From: Mycolicibacterium sp. S2-37
Lineage (GTDB): Bacteria > Actinomycetota > Actinomycetes > Mycobacteriales > Mycobacteriaceae
Length of the DNA stretch: 64,000 nucleotides
Direction: 5' to 3'
NCBI RefSeq assembly: GCF_017352375.1
Contig: NZ_JAFEVR010000007.1
Coordinates: forward strand, 186,001 to 250,000
Numbering within the stretch: position 1 is the stretch's first letter; the number at the start of each line of letters is the position of its first letter. Of this stretch, positions 1 through 8,911 are shown piece after piece. The translations under genes were made by a program, and so were the position numbers. The notes beneath the pieces are model-generated. The model saw only the letters and a program-made list of their open reading frames with translations. It did not search any database and was not told the origin of the DNA.

Positions 1-15
1 CAGGAGCATAATTCA

Positions 16-1740
16 GTGATGCCCTCAGAAGACACCTCCGTCGACATGAAGTCCGTCGACATCAAGCCCCGGAGCCGCGACGTCACCGACGGCCTCGAGA
101 AGACCGCTGCGCGCGGGATGCTGCGCGCGGTCGGCATGGGCGACGACGACTGGGTCAAGCCGCAGATCGGCGTCGGGTCGTCGTGGAACGAGATCACCCC
201 GTGCAACATGTCGCTGCAGCGGCTGGCGCAGTCGGTCAAGACCGGCGTGCATTCCGCCGGCGGTTTTCCGCTGGAGTTCGGCACCATCTCGGTCTCCGAC
301 GGCATCTCCATGGGGCACGAGGGCATGCACTTCTCGCTGGTCTCGCGCGAGGTGATCGCCGACAGCGTCGAGACCGTGGTGCAGGCCGAGCGCCTCGACG
401 GGACCGTGCTGCTGGCCGGCTGCGACAAGTCGATCCCCGGCATGCTGATGGCCGCGGCCCGGCTCGATCTGGCGAGCGTCTTCTTCTACAACGGCTCGAT
501 CATGCCGGGCGTGGCCAAGCTGACCGACGGCACCGAGAAGGAAGTCACGATCATCGACGCCTTCGAGGCGGTCGGAGCGTGTGCCCGCGGGTTGATGTCG
601 CGCGAGGACGTCGACATCATCGAGCGCGCCATCTGTCCGGGCGAGGGCGCCTGCGGCGGTATGTACACCGCCAACACCATGGCCTCGGCCGCCGAGGCGC
701 TCGGGATGTCATTGCCCGGCAGCGCATCCCCGGTGGCCATCGACAAGCGCCGCGACGAGTACGCGCGCCGCTCCGGTGAGGCCGTGGTCGAGATGCTGCG
801 CCGCGGCATCACCGCCCGCGACATCCTCACCAAGGAGGCCTTCGAGAACGCCATCGCCGTCGTCATGGCGTTCGGCGGGTCCACCAACGCGGTGCTGCAC
901 CTGCTGGCCATCGCCTGGGAGGCCAACGTCAAGCTGTCGCTCGAGGACTTCACGCGCGTGGGGCAGCGGGTGCCGCACCTGGCCGACGTCAAACCGTTCG
1001 GTCGGCACGTCATGAAGCACGTCGACGAGATCGGCGGTGTGCCCGTGGTCATGAAAGCCCTGTTGGACGCTGGCCTCTTGCACGGCGACTGCCTCACCGT
1101 GACCGGGCAGACGATGGCCGAGAATCTCGCGCACATCGAACCGCCGGATCCGGACGGCAAGGTGCTGCGCGCGATGAACAATCCGATCCACCCGACGGGC
1201 GGCATCACGATCCTGCACGGATCGCTGGCCCCCGAGGGTGCCGTGGTCAAGTCCGCGGGCTTCGACTCCGATGTCTTCGAAGGCACCGCAAGGGTTTTCG
1301 AGCGCGAGCGGGCGGCGCTGGACGCGCTGGAGGACGGCACCATCACGCACGGCGACGTCGTCGTCATCCGCTACGAGGGCCCCAAGGGCGGGCCCGGCAT
1401 GCGCGAGATGCTGGCCATCACCGGGGCGATCAAGGGCGCCGGCCTGGGCAAGGACGTGCTGCTCATGACCGACGGCCGGTTCTCCGGCGGCACGACCGGT
1501 CTGTGCGTCGGCCACATCGCCCCCGAGGCCGTCGACGGCGGACCGATCGCGTTCATCAAGGACGGTGACCGGATCCGTCTGGACGTCGCGAACGGCACCC
1601 TCGACGTGCTCGTCGACAAGGACGAGTTCGACTCGCGCAAGGCCGGTTTCGAGCCACTGCCGCCGCGCTACACCACCGGCGTGCTGGCGAAGTACACCAA
1701 GCTCGTCGGATCGGCAGCGGTCGGGGCGGTCTGCACCTAG
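16..1740 (+). CDS. ilvD: Dihydroxy-acid dehydratase
   Basis: This enzyme dehydrates 2,3-dihydroxy-isovalerate and its methylvalerate homologue to 2-keto acids, the third shared step of valine and isoleucine synthesis, in the cytosol. The 574-residue product has full family length. Fe-S ligand cysteines are visible at about C63, in [10 protein letters not shown] (C136) and in [12 protein letters not shown] (C213). The C-terminal family signature [11 protein letters not shown] is present. An AGGAG at 2-6 sits 9 nt before a GTG at 16; an ATG follows directly at 19 and could be the true start. Its stop shares the palindrome CTAG with the stop of the convergent HNH gene. It matches M. tuberculosis Rv0189c in sequence and position. 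The identification is secure. Confidence 0.97.
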   Translation: MMPSEDTSVDMKSVDIKPRSRDVTDGLEKTAARGMLRAVGMGDDDWVKPQIGVGSSWNEITPCNMSLQRLAQSVKTGVHSAGGFPLEFGTISVSDGISMGHEGMHFSLVSREVIADSVETVVQAERLDGTVLLAGCDKSIPGMLMAAARLDLASVFFYNGSIMPGVAKLTDGTEKEVTIIDAFEAVGACARGLMSREDVDIIERAICPGEGACGGMYTANTMASAAEALGMSLPGSASPVAIDKRRDEYARRSGEAVVEMLRRGITARDILTKEAFENAIAVVMAFGGSTNAVLHLLAIAWEANVKLSLEDFTRVGQRVPHLADVKPFGRHVMKHVDEIGGVPVVMKALLDAGLLHGDCLTVTGQTMAENLAHIEPPDPDGKVLRAMNNPIHPTGGITILHGSLAPEGAVVKSAGFDSDVFEGTARVFERERAALDALEDGTITHGDVVVIRYEGPKGGPGMREMLAITGAIKGAGLGKDVLLMTDGRFSGGTTGLCVGHIAPEAVDGGPIAFIKDGDRIRLDVANGTLDVLVDKDEFDSRKAGFEPLPPRYTTGVLAKYTKLVGSAAVGAVCT

Positions 1741-2960
1741 TTGTCCGTGGGTGGTGGTTGCGGTTGGAACGGGTCGTACCACCACCAATCGGCACGTTCG
1801 CCGGTGGGTCCGGGACACGGTTTGACCGCGGGTGGTGGTGTGGTCGGCGGTCGGGCCAGGGCGCTGTCGGTCAGCCGGTGTCCGGCCGCGTCGGTGACGA
1901 CGAGGTGGTCTGCGGGTCCGGTGATCGTGATCTCGCCGCGGTGATGGGCCCGATGGTGGTAAGGACAGACCAAGACCAGATTCCGCAGTTCGGTGGGGCC
2001 GCCGTCTTCCCAGTGCTGGATGTGGTGGGCGTGCAGGCCGCGGGTGGCAGCGCAGCCGGGGACCACGCAGGTGTGGTCGCGGTGTTCCAGGGCGCGGCGC
2101 AGGCGGCGGCTGACCGTGCGGGTCGCCCGACCAGAGCCTATGGTCCGGCCGTCGCGTTCGAACCAGGTTTCGCAGGTGGCGTCGCAGAGCAGATGGCGGC
2201 GTTCGGCGTCGGACAGCAGCGGCCCCAGATGCAGCGCCGCGACGGGTCTCTCGACATCCAGGTGCACGACCACGGTGGTGTGCTGGCCGTGCGGCCGACG
2301 CGCCACCTCGGCGTCCCAACCCGCCTCTACCAGACTCATGAACGCATCGACGGTGGTCGGGAACGGGGTCGTGTCATCGGCTGCCCGGTCGGCGATCTGC
2401 GCGTCGCGGTGCGACTGCAGCGCCGCCTCGAACTTCGCGGCATCCAATCGCGGGAGCCGGATCTGCCAGGTCGAGTAATCGCCATCGCTGGTCTTGGTGA
2501 TCTCGCGTCGCGGCTCAGGCTTGGGTGCGGGGTCGGGGCGAGGTTCGAGTTTGACCGCGAAGCGCAGCTGCTCGACGGTGGCCGCTTCGGCGAGTTCGGC
2601 GTAGTGGTCGTCGGAGCCGTCGGCGGCGTGTTCGGCGAGCACTCCGAGCCGGTCCAGAGATATCCGGCCCTCCCGGAGGCCTTGGGCGCAGCGAGGGAAT
2701 TGGTCGAGGCGGCGGGCGACGGCGACCATGGTTTCAGCGTTGCGGGGGGTGGCGCCGGTTTTCCAGGCCACCAGCGCTTTCATGGATCGGGCGCCGGTCA
2801 TTCCGCACAGTTCGTCGCGCTCGATCTCGGCGGCGATCTCCACGATGCGCCCGTCGATCGCGTTGCGCTGACCGGTCAGCTCCGCCAACTCCTCGAACAA
2901 CACCTCCAGACGGTCAACCGGGCGCGCCCGATCCGCCAAAGACGTTGCCGCTGATGACAT
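1737..2960 (-). CDS. DUF222 / HNH endonuclease domain protein (13E12 family)
   Basis: A member of the DUF222-HNH (13E12/REP) family that is multi-copy in mycobacteria; the biological role of the family is unknown. The N-terminal about 260 residues form the helical DUF222 region, starting [20 protein letters not shown]. The C-terminal part carries an HNH motif ([20 protein letters not shown], then [11 protein letters not shown]), so metal-dependent nuclease activity is plausible. I chose the ATG at 2960, giving 407 residues, because the reading frame further upstream is low-quality sequence antisense to lysE. The end overlaps the ilvD stop codon. A deletion remnant of a close paralogue lies at 12610-12799. 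Confidence 0.9.
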   Translation of the reverse strand: MSSAATSLADRARPVDRLEVLFEELAELTGQRNAIDGRIVEIAAEIERDELCGMTGARSMKALVAWKTGATPRNAETMVAVARRLDQFPRCAQGLREGRISLDRLGVLAEHAADGSDDHYAELAEAATVEQLRFAVKLEPRPDPAPKPEPRREITKTSDGDYSTWQIRLPRLDAAKFEAALQSHRDAQIADRAADDTTPFPTTVDAFMSLVEAGWDAEVARRPHGQHTTVVVHLDVERPVAALHLGPLLSDAERRHLLCDATCETWFERDGRTIGSGRATRTVSRRLRRALEHRDHTCVVPGCAATRGLHAHHIQHWEDGGPTELRNLVLVCPYHHRAHHRGEITITGPADHLVVTDAAGHRLTDSALARPPTTPPPAVKPCPGPTGERADWWWYDPFQPQPPPTDN

Positions 2961-3017
2961 GACGTCATCATCGCAGAGAGGTCTGACAAGAACCGGGTGC
3001 AGGAGCCGCAGAGTACG

Positions 3018-3023
3018 TACAGT
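3018..3023 (+). promoter_or_regulatory. Probable -10 element for a leaderless lysE-type transcript
   Basis: TACAGT fits the mycobacterial TANNNT -10 hexamer and ends 6 nt before the ATG at 3030, so transcription would begin at or next to the start codon. I see no Shine-Dalgarno sequence close enough to that ATG and no good -35 element. Confidence 0.4.
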
Positions 3024-3029
3024 TTCGGC

Positions 3030-3641
3030 ATGACGCTCGCTTTCCTGCTGACGTCGCTGGTCGTGGTGGCGACACCGGGCACCGGTGCGCTCTACACAGT
3101 GGCCACCGGGCTCGCCCACGGCACGAGGGCATCGGTGGCGGCAGCTCTCGGCTGCACACTCGGCATCGTTCCCTCGATGCTGGCCGCGGTCACCGGCTTG
3201 GCGGCGATCCTGCACAGCAGTGCGCTCGCGTTCCAGACCATCAAATGGGCCGGCGTGGCCTATCTGCTGTACCTGGCGTGGGTGACGTGGCGGGACAAGT
3301 CCGAGCTCGTCGCCGACACCACCGAGGTCGACCGGCCCGGAGCGTGGCGCATCGCCTGGATGGGCGCCGCGGTCAACGTGCTGAATCCGAAGCTGACGAT
3401 CTTCTTCTTCGCGTTCCTCCCGCAGTTCGTTGACCCGGCACGCGCGCCGGTCGGGCAGATGCTTACGCTCAGTGCGGTGTTCATGGCGATGACGTTTGTG
3501 GTGTTCGCGCTCTACGGCGCGTTCGCCGCTGGGATTCGGGCCCACGTCATCCGGCGACCGCGGGTGGTGACGTGGATGCGACGGACGTTCGCGGCCACCT
3601 ACGTCGCCTTGGCCGCCCGGATGGCTGTCACCGCACGCTGA
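3030..3641 (+). CDS. LysE/RhtB family exporter
   Basis: Inner-membrane exporter of the LysE/RhtB family, which expels amino acids or related small molecules; the substrate cannot be told from sequence. The 203-residue product has about six hydrophobic segments and the family N-terminus (VVATPGTGALYTVATGLAHG). The loop WMGAAVNVLNPKLTIFFFAFLPQF is highly typical. I start at the ATG at 3030 rather than an upstream codon at 2997, because homology begins at MTLAFLL and a TACAGT -10 lies 6 nt before it. It ends 17 nt before the secreted protease and may be co-transcribed with it. Confidence 0.9.
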   Translation: MTLAFLLTSLVVVATPGTGALYTVATGLAHGTRASVAAALGCTLGIVPSMLAAVTGLAAILHSSALAFQTIKWAGVAYLLYLAWVTWRDKSELVADTTEVDRPGAWRIAWMGAAVNVLNPKLTIFFFAFLPQFVDPARAPVGQMLTLSAVFMAMTFVVFALYGAFAAGIRAHVIRRPRVVTWMRRTFAATYVALAARMAVTAR

Positions 3642-3658
3642 AACACAGGGGAATTCTC

Positions 3659-4351
3659 ATGCGGAACGGACTGAAGGCTGCGCTCAGCGCGGCAACGGCA
3701 CTTGTGGCGCTGTCGTTCACCCAGGCGCCGGCGGCCCACGCCTTCGGCGAGTATCCCGTGGCGAGCCCGGGGGCCTACCTGGTGAGCACCGCCATCGCCC
3801 CCGGCGGGCAGCCTTTCCAGTGCACGTCCGGCTTCACCGTCCGCACCCCCGGCGGGGCGCCGGGAATGCTCACGGCGGGCCACTGCCGCCGCGACCCGGT
3901 CAACGACACCGTTCTGCAGCGAACGCCGATGGGCGACAGGGTGATCGGACGCTACGTCCGGTCGGAGGTGCTGCCCGGCGTGCGCGACATGGGCCTGGTC
4001 GACCTCGCGGGCAGTTCGGTACCGCTGGTGAGCGACGTGGACGCGATGCGGGTGACCCGGGTCATGACGGCCGACGACGTCCGCCGCGAACAACCGCAGC
4101 TGTGCAAGTCCGGTGCGCGGACGGGGTTGTCGTGTGGTCCGGTCACGAATGTCACCGACAATCAGGTGTCCTTCCGAGCGTGGGACGACCTCGGTGACTC
4201 CGGCGCACCGGTGTATGCCCGCCAACCCGACGGAACCGTTGCGGCCGTTGGCATCCTGTACGCACACACCGACGATCCGTTCGGCCGCATCGTGCACGCC
4301 TCGATGGTGGCGCCGGTGATGTCGGAGTGGGGCCTGTCGCTCTGGAACTGA
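3659..4351 (+). CDS. Secreted trypsin-like serine protease (S1 family)
   Basis: A 230-residue exported chymotrypsin-fold protein. Residues 1-28 form a signal peptide (hydrophobic core ALSAATALVALSF, cleavage near AHA/FG). The likely triad is His75 in LTAGHC, Asp110 in GVRDMGLV and Ser181 in LGDSGAPV. Cysteines at 55/76 and 149/159 are placed to form two disulfides. AGGGGA lies just upstream of the ATG at 3659. Targets are unknown. The fold and triad are clear, but proteolytic activity is inferred. Confidence 0.88.
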   Translation: MRNGLKAALSAATALVALSFTQAPAAHAFGEYPVASPGAYLVSTAIAPGGQPFQCTSGFTVRTPGGAPGMLTAGHCRRDPVNDTVLQRTPMGDRVIGRYVRSEVLPGVRDMGLVDLAGSSVPLVSDVDAMRVTRVMTADDVRREQPQLCKSGARTGLSCGPVTNVTDNQVSFRAWDDLGDSGAPVYARQPDGTVAAVGILYAHTDDPFGRIVHASMVAPVMSEWGLSLWN

Positions 4352-4367
4352 CGGGTTCCCGACCCGC

Positions 4368-5141
4368 TCAGCCGAATCTCGCGTACACCGCCGGCAGGAA
4401 CCCGGCCAGGTGGTTCATCTCCTGCGCGCAGTGCACGAGCAGATCCCGCGGGTCAGGCAGCCCACGGGCGGCGATCGGCCGAATGATACTGTCCAACAGC
4501 CGGTTTCCTTTCCGGGCGCCGACGTACGGACCACCCATCCAGAACCGCGACCGCATCTCGGCGCCGGCGGCGGTAGCCCGTACGTGGTGGACGAACCAGC
4601 CGATGTCGACGGGCACGTCACTGGAACCGAGCCGCGCGCACACCGCGACGTCCTTGTCGAGGCGCGCGGTATCCAGCCCCAGGACCGACGGGTCGACGAA
4701 CTGGATCGCGGCTTTGGCGTACGCCGAGCCGAGGTACTCCTCGATCAGGGAGGTACGCCCGACCCAGTGGCCGTCACCGCCCCCGTCGGCCCACCGTGCC
4801 GAGGCATGCGCCCGCGGATGCCACAGCTTGTAGCGGCTGGTCTGGCTGCCGTGCCAGCCGAACCACCAGTCCCACATCGCGGGGGTGACGCCGGGCATGT
4901 CGGTGCGCACCGCCACGCAGAACCCGCCGCCGCGGAGCCGTCCGTATCCGTTCTCGGTGTGTTGGTAACCGGCATCGAGAAGCGTTGCCGCATCGTCGAA
5001 TGCGAGCAGAGTCTGATCGGCCTGCGGGCCGTGCTCCAGCGCGGTGACCACATGTCGGGGTAACGGCGCCATCTCCGGGTCGAAGAACATCGCCCACGCG
5101 GTGTCTGCGTCGCCGTCGCGATAGCCGAGGTAGGCCGACAT
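4368..5141 (-). CDS. DAPG/phloretin hydrolase (PhlG-type) family protein
   Basis: A 257-residue protein resembling the DAPG hydrolase family, whose members cleave the C-C bond between an acyl group and a phloroglucinol-type ring (2,4-diacetylphloroglucinol hydrolase, phloretin hydrolase). Visible family features are WDWWFGWHGSQTSRYKLWHP in the middle and the metal-ligand-like C-terminal HCAQEMNHLAGFLP. The start codon overlaps the stop of the upstream flavoprotein gene by one base (TGATG), so the two are probably translationally coupled. With the IclR regulator next door this suggests breakdown of an acylated aromatic. The actual substrate is not known. Confidence 0.75.
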   Translation of the reverse strand: MSAYLGYRDGDADTAWAMFFDPEMAPLPRHVVTALEHGPQADQTLLAFDDAATLLDAGYQHTENGYGRLRGGGFCVAVRTDMPGVTPAMWDWWFGWHGSQTSRYKLWHPRAHASARWADGGGDGHWVGRTSLIEEYLGSAYAKAAIQFVDPSVLGLDTARLDKDVAVCARLGSSDVPVDIGWFVHHVRATAAGAEMRSRFWMGGPYVGARKGNRLLDSIIRPIAARGLPDPRDLLVHCAQEMNHLAGFLPAVYARFG

Positions 5142-6490
5142 CAGAGCCGGCCCATCCAGGTGTGGAACCGGCCGTCGGGATCGTATTCGGCGCGGATCCG
5201 GTCCAGCCGGGCCATGGCCTCGTCGGTGGCGAATCTCGCCGGCCGCTGTGCGAGGTTCTCGTCGGCCAGCTGGATCCCGGTGGCCAGATGCGCCATGTCG
5301 GCCATATTGGACCGCGACCAGTCCGCGTAGCGGTCGTCGTCTTTCGCGTCCTGCCATACCGCGTACAGCGCCAGGTAGATCTCGTCCTCCAGGCTGTAGG
5401 CCATGTCCTGTCGCTGCGGCGACGGGCCCCAGTTCAGCCACAGGAAGTGCGACGGATGGGGCGGCAGCGTCTCGAGGATGCGGTGGATGCCGGGCATGAG
5501 ATCCTCCGCCGACGCGGAGGTCCACATGTTGTCGGCGGCGTATCGGTAGCCGTCCGGATAGTTGCTCATGATGCCCTCGTACCAGGTGGGCAGGTCGGTC
5601 GGCGCGAACGGTACTGCGAGCAATGCTTTTTCGCGCACCGGGCACGAGTCGAGCACGGCGAGCGCATCGAGCGCATCGGCTTCGGAGTTCGCGAAGACCG
5701 GTGAGGCGAAAACAATGCCGGGGGCGTCCAGACCCGCACCCGGTACCGACCGGGACGTGGCGATCTGCAGTTCGACCCGGCGGTCGACGTCGGCGCTGAC
5801 GCCCCGCGCCCACGTGAAGATCTCCTCGGCACAGTCGAGCGGATACACGTAGAGGCTGCTGCCGCAGACCGGCGGGTTCGGGTAGATCCGCAGGTGAAAT
5901 GCGGTCACCACAGCGAAGAACCCGGGGCCCGCCCCGCGGGCCGCCCAGTAGAGGTCGGGGTGGTGCTCGGCGTCGATGTAGAGCCGGTCGCCGTCGGCGG
6001 TGATGACGTCGAGGCCGAGCACACTCTCACACGCCGGGCCGAGGACCCGGCTGTTCCAGCCGTAACCCCCCTGCAGCAGATAGCCGCCGAGCCGCACACC
6101 TTTGCAGTGGCCGGCGGGGAAGAACAGCCCGTCGGCGGCCAATTCGGTGGCGAACACGCTGCCGCCCATGCCGGGGCCGACGACGGCGACCATCTGGTCC
6201 CGGTCGACGGTGCAGTGGTCCAGGCGGCTGAGGTCGAGCAGCACGCCGCCGTCGCGGACGTGGTTCCCCGCCCAGCTGTGACCGCCCGACCGGACCCCCA
6301 CCTGGTGGCCGTGGGCCTTCGCGTAACCCATGGTGGCCACGACGTCGTCGACGTCGCACGCCTGCACCACCACGTCCGGGTAGCGCTGCGGGGTGCGGGC
6401 GTTCCACACCGTGGCGCGTCGGGCCTGTTCGTAACCGGGACTGTCCCGGTGGAAATGTCGGTCACTCGGCAGAGCGACTGCAGTGGTCAT
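5141..6490 (-). CDS. FAD-dependent oxidoreductase, berberine-bridge-enzyme type
   Basis: A 449-residue PCMH/VAO flavoprotein. The FAD-binding domain covers about residues 35-205, and the C-terminal BBE motif region ends near EYDPDGRFHTWMG. His71 in RSGGHSWAG and Cys129 in PAGHCKGVRLGG sit where bicovalently flavinylated enzymes attach FAD through both residues. Such enzymes oxidise bulky phenolic, sugar or alkaloid substrates using oxygen. An AGGAGGA lies immediately upstream of the ATG at 6490. The gene is transcribed divergently from iclR across two palindromes and is the first gene of a two-gene operon with the DAPG-hydrolase-like gene. Confidence 0.88.
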   Translation of the reverse strand: MTTAVALPSDRHFHRDSPGYEQARRATVWNARTPQRYPDVVVQACDVDDVVATMGYAKAHGHQVGVRSGGHSWAGNHVRDGGVLLDLSRLDHCTVDRDQMVAVVGPGMGGSVFATELAADGLFFPAGHCKGVRLGGYLLQGGYGWNSRVLGPACESVLGLDVITADGDRLYIDAEHHPDLYWAARGAGPGFFAVVTAFHLRIYPNPPVCGSSLYVYPLDCAEEIFTWARGVSADVDRRVELQIATSRSVPGAGLDAPGIVFASPVFANSEADALDALAVLDSCPVREKALLAVPFAPTDLPTWYEGIMSNYPDGYRYAADNMWTSASAEDLMPGIHRILETLPPHPSHFLWLNWGPSPQRQDMAYSLEDEIYLALYAVWQDAKDDDRYADWSRSNMADMAHLATGIQLADENLAQRPARFATDEAMARLDRIRAEYDPDGRFHTWMGRL

Positions 6491-6500
6491 GAGTCCTCCT

Positions 6501-6517
6501 GATTCGCAGAGTGAATC
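6501..6517. promoter_or_regulatory. Palindromic operator 1, probable IclR-regulator site
   Basis: GATTCGCAGAGTGAATC is an inverted repeat with GATTC/GAATC arms. It lies between the divergent flavoprotein and iclR genes, close to the flavoprotein ribosome binding site. It resembles operator 2 in length and arms. Confidence 0.6.
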
Positions 6518-6522
6518 TTCAC

Positions 6523-6539
6523 GATTCGTAGTGCGAATC
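6523..6539. promoter_or_regulatory. Palindromic operator 2, probable IclR-regulator site
   Basis: GATTCGTAGTGCGAATC has perfect six-base arms (GATTCG/CGAATC). Its centre is 22 bp from that of operator 1, about two helical turns. It sits just upstream of the iclR -10 hexamer, so binding here should repress iclR itself. Confidence 0.65.
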
Positions 6540-6541
6540 AA

Positions 6542-6547
6542 TATAGT
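6542..6547 (+). promoter_or_regulatory. Probable -10 of leaderless iclR transcript
   Basis: TATAGT matches TANNNT and ends 6 nt before the GTG at 6554, so the mRNA probably starts at the start codon. Operator 2 lies 3 bp upstream. Confidence 0.5.
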
Positions 6548-6553
6548 GATCAT

Positions 6554-7300
6554 GTGACCCAGCCGGACAGAAATCAACGAACCGGTCAAAACCCTCGTGA
6601 CGAGGGCATTCAGGTGTTGCGACGGGCGGCTGCGGCGTTGGACGAGATCGCCACCGAACCCGCGCGGCTGCGGTTGGTGGATCTCGAGGCTCGGCTGGGC
6701 CTGGCCAAATCGACCGTGCGCAGGCTGATGGTCGGGTTGACCGACGTCGGACTCGCCGCGGTCGACGAGCAGGGCCGGTTCAGCCTCGGCGCACGCCTGC
6801 TCGCGCTCACCGATGCCGACAGCGCCGGACTGGTGGCGCGGTTCCGCCCGACGCTCGAGCAGCTGGCGGCGCAGATCGGCGAGACCGTGGATCTGTCGGT
6901 GCTCCGGGGCAGGCAGATGTGGTTCATCGACCAGATTGAGTCGGTACATCGACTGCGTGCGGTGTCGGCGGTGGGTGTGCGGTTCCCACTGGGCGACACC
7001 GCCAACGGAAAGGCGGCGCTGGCCCGCCTCGACGAGACGGCGGCCAACGAGCTGGTGGCCACTCTCGACGAGGCCACAGCGACGAAGCTGCGTGCGGAGC
7101 TGCCCGAAATCCGCAGCAGCGGAATCGCTTTCGACCGCGACGAGCACACCGTCGGAATCTCCGCGGCCGGTATCGCGGGCCCGGTCGCCGGCGGTCAGAT
7201 CGTCGCGATCTCCGTACCGGCGCCCACGGAACGCTTTCTAACCCACGAGGAGGCGATCGTCGCGGCCCTGCGCACGGTATCGGCAGGCTGGACCGGCTGA
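6554..7300 (+). CDS. IclR-family transcriptional regulator
   Basis: A 248-residue IclR protein. The N-terminal winged helix (about residues 20-75, with LVDLEARLGLAKSTVRRLMVG as the helix-turn-helix) is followed by a GAF-like effector domain. That domain has the usual VRFPLGDTANGKA and HTVGISAAGIAGPV blocks. It probably binds the two palindromes at 6501-6539 and controls both itself and the divergent flavoprotein/hydrolase operon. The effector is presumably an aromatic compound, but that is inference. The GTG start fits the leaderless promoter. Confidence 0.92.
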   Translation: MTQPDRNQRTGQNPRDEGIQVLRRAAAALDEIATEPARLRLVDLEARLGLAKSTVRRLMVGLTDVGLAAVDEQGRFSLGARLLALTDADSAGLVARFRPTLEQLAAQIGETVDLSVLRGRQMWFIDQIESVHRLRAVSAVGVRFPLGDTANGKAALARLDETAANELVATLDEATATKLRAELPEIRSSGIAFDRDEHTVGISAAGIAGPVAGGQIVAISVPAPTERFLTHEEAIVAALRTVSAGWTG

Positions 7301-7304
7301 CCGG

Positions 7305-7697
7305 TCAGCTGGTCATCCGGTCGATGCGCCGCAGCGCGATCACAAGCACCGGGACGTATGGCGCGGCGGGCAGCGGTGCGGACATGTACACCCTTGTGCC
7401 CGCGTCGACCGGATCGACGCCGTGCGCGGTGGCGGGCACACCCGCGACCCGCCACGCCCAGCGCCTGCCGGGGTCGAACTCGCTGATGGTGAACGGCAGT
7501 GGCAGGCCGATCGGCGTGAAGACCTTCCCACGGGCACCGAGGGCGAGCTCACCGCCGTCGTCGAGTTCGGCCCCGGCCACCGTCGGACCCCACTTCGGCC
7601 AGGCCTTCAGGTCGGTCAACACCGACCACACCGCCGCCGGCGCGGCCGGCACGATCCGGCTGACGATCACCGAGCCGCCGCTCACCTCGACACCCAT
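7305..7697 (-). CDS. SRPBCC (START-like) family protein
   Basis: A 130-residue single-domain protein of the polyketide-cyclase/dehydrase (SRPBCC) superfamily. It has the characteristic N-terminal strand (VSRIVPAAPAAVWSVLTDLKAWPKW) and a long C-terminal helix. It probably binds a small hydrophobic ligand; the function is unknown. It converges on iclR, and both stop codons lie inside a 14-bp perfect palindrome at 7296-7309. Confidence 0.75.
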   Translation of the reverse strand: MGVEVSGGSVIVSRIVPAAPAAVWSVLTDLKAWPKWGPTVAGAELDDGGELALGARGKVFTPIGLPLPFTISEFDPGRRWAWRVAGVPATAHGVDPVDAGTRVYMSAPLPAAPYVPVLVIALRRIDRMTS

Positions 7698-7740
7698 ACC
7701 CCTGCGATGCCCTGGCGGAGTGGGCGCTAAACGGGGGCGG

Positions 7741-8400
7741 CTATGTCACCACGGCGATCGCGAAGCCGTCCCACCCTTTCGTCCCCACGGTTTGGATCGC
7801 GGCGGTGCTCAGCCGTGGATGCCGTCCCATCATCTCCAGCATGTCGCGTACCGCCCGGGCCTGCAGGTCGTCGGCTGTCGGAGCGAAGATCCGGCCCATG
7901 CGGGTCACGTTGTCGACGACGACGACCGTGCCCGGCCGGCCCAGCCGAATGGCCCACTCGACGTAGGCGATGTTGTTCTCCTTGTCGGCGTCGATGAACA
8001 CGAAGTCGAACGGGCCGCGGTCCTGCAGGGTGGGCAGCGTCTCCAGTGCGGCCCCGACGAGTACGTCCACCCGCTCCCCCACCCCGGCGCGATCCAGGTT
8101 CGCCCGCGCCACCTCGGCGTGGTGGGCTTCGAATTCGAGGCTGACGACGCGGCCGTCCGCACCCGCGCCGCGGGCCAGGTTGATGCTGCTGTAGCCGGCG
8201 AGCGTGCCGATCTCGAGGATGCGGCGGGCGCCGGACATCGCGACCAGCAGTGCCAGTAGCCGGCCGTGCTGCGCCGACACCTCGATCGGGGGCATGCCCT
8301 CCGCGGCCGTCGACGCCCGAGCGGCGATCAGCGCCTCGTCCTCGGTGTGCAGCAGTTCGGCGAACAGCTCGTCGACCGACTGCGGATCCGGCGCGCTCAC
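7741..8400 (-). CDS. SAM-dependent O-methyltransferase
   Basis: A 219-residue class I methyltransferase of the caffeoyl-CoA/catechol O-methyltransferase family. The SAM-binding glycine motif is ILEIGTLAGYSSI. The metal- and substrate-binding block DFVFIDADKENNIAYVEWA is typical of cation-dependent members. The position near ilvD matches what I recall as Rv0187. I prefer the GTG at 8400; an in-frame ATG at 8457 would add a Cys-rich stretch that only overlaps the upstream gene. The methyl acceptor is unknown. Confidence 0.88.
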   Translation of the reverse strand: MSAPDPQSVDELFAELLHTEDEALIAARASTAAEGMPPIEVSAQHGRLLALLVAMSGARRILEIGTLAGYSSINLARGAGADGRVVSLEFEAHHAEVARANLDRAGVGERVDVLVGAALETLPTLQDRGPFDFVFIDADKENNIAYVEWAIRLGRPGTVVVVDNVTRMGRIFAPTADDLQARAVRDMLEMMGRHPRLSTAAIQTVGTKGWDGFAIAVVT

Positions 8401-8410
8401 GACACCAACG

Positions 8411-8911
8411 CTAGCCCAGCCGCACCCCCTCCTGGGCGTACACCACCCGCAGCACATGCGCTGCCTCCGGCGCCATCACCGCCTCCGCCAGCTCGCACAT
8501 GGTGGCGGCGAATGCCGGCCCGTGCGCGGGTTCGGCACGACACAGGTGGTGGGCCACCTCGTGCAGCACCACCAGCTCGCGCAACGCCCAGGTGGCCGAA
8601 CCGTCGGGCACGGCGATGACGGCCCGATCGCCGTCGCGCTCATAGTGCGCCGCGGTGGTTCCGCGCCGCGCCCGGACCGCCAGCGGCCCGGCGACGGGCC
8701 AGCGCTGCCGCACCGCGGGGTGGGTGAGCACCTGGTCGACGTAGCGCTGCACCGACGCCACCGATGCGAACCGCCCCTCCGGCGGCAACGTCAGCTGCGT
8801 GCCGAAGAACTCGACGACCTGGTTGCCGTGCTCCGCGGCCCGGTCGAACAGCGTGCGGACGAACTGCTCCGCGCCGTAGACCCGCGCGCGCTGGACGTCG
8901 CGGGGCGTCAC
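8411..8911 (-). CDS. TIGR04338-type metallohydrolase
   Basis: A 166-residue protein of an actinobacterial family with a zinc-protease-like motif: HEVAHH at residues 117-122 and a further histidine in AHGPAF near residue 130. It therefore has an HExxH metal site, but its substrate is unknown. Its GTG start overlaps the stop of the upstream DUF2786 gene by 4 nt (GTGA), so the pair is coupled. I recall the pair as Rv0184/Rv0185 in M. tuberculosis. Confidence 0.82.
   Translation of the reverse strand: MTPRDVQRARVYGAEQFVRTLFDRAAEHGNQVVEFFGTQLTLPPEGRFASVASVQRYVDQVLTHPAVRQRWPVAGPLAVRARRGTTAAHYERDGDRAVIAVPDGSATWALRELVVLHEVAHHLCRAEPAHGPAFAATMCELAEAVMAPEAAHVLRVVYAQEGVRLG

Noticed and set aside
2959..2968. 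ATGACGTCAT palindrome at the HNH gene start codon
   Set aside because: It partly consists of the start codon and its neighbours. A single 10-bp palindrome of this composition is expected by chance in a window this size, and no partner site exists.
7296..7309. GCTGACCGGTCAGC palindrome as an intrinsic terminator
   Set aside because: The stem is short once a loop is allowed and there is no T-run on either side, so I list it only as a shared stop-codon palindrome.
8401..8457. Cys-rich extension (MCCGWCTPRRGCGW) ahead of the O-methyltransferase
   Set aside because: It is in frame with the methyltransferase without an intervening stop and overlaps the end of the TIGR04338 gene. It is best seen as an over-extended start.
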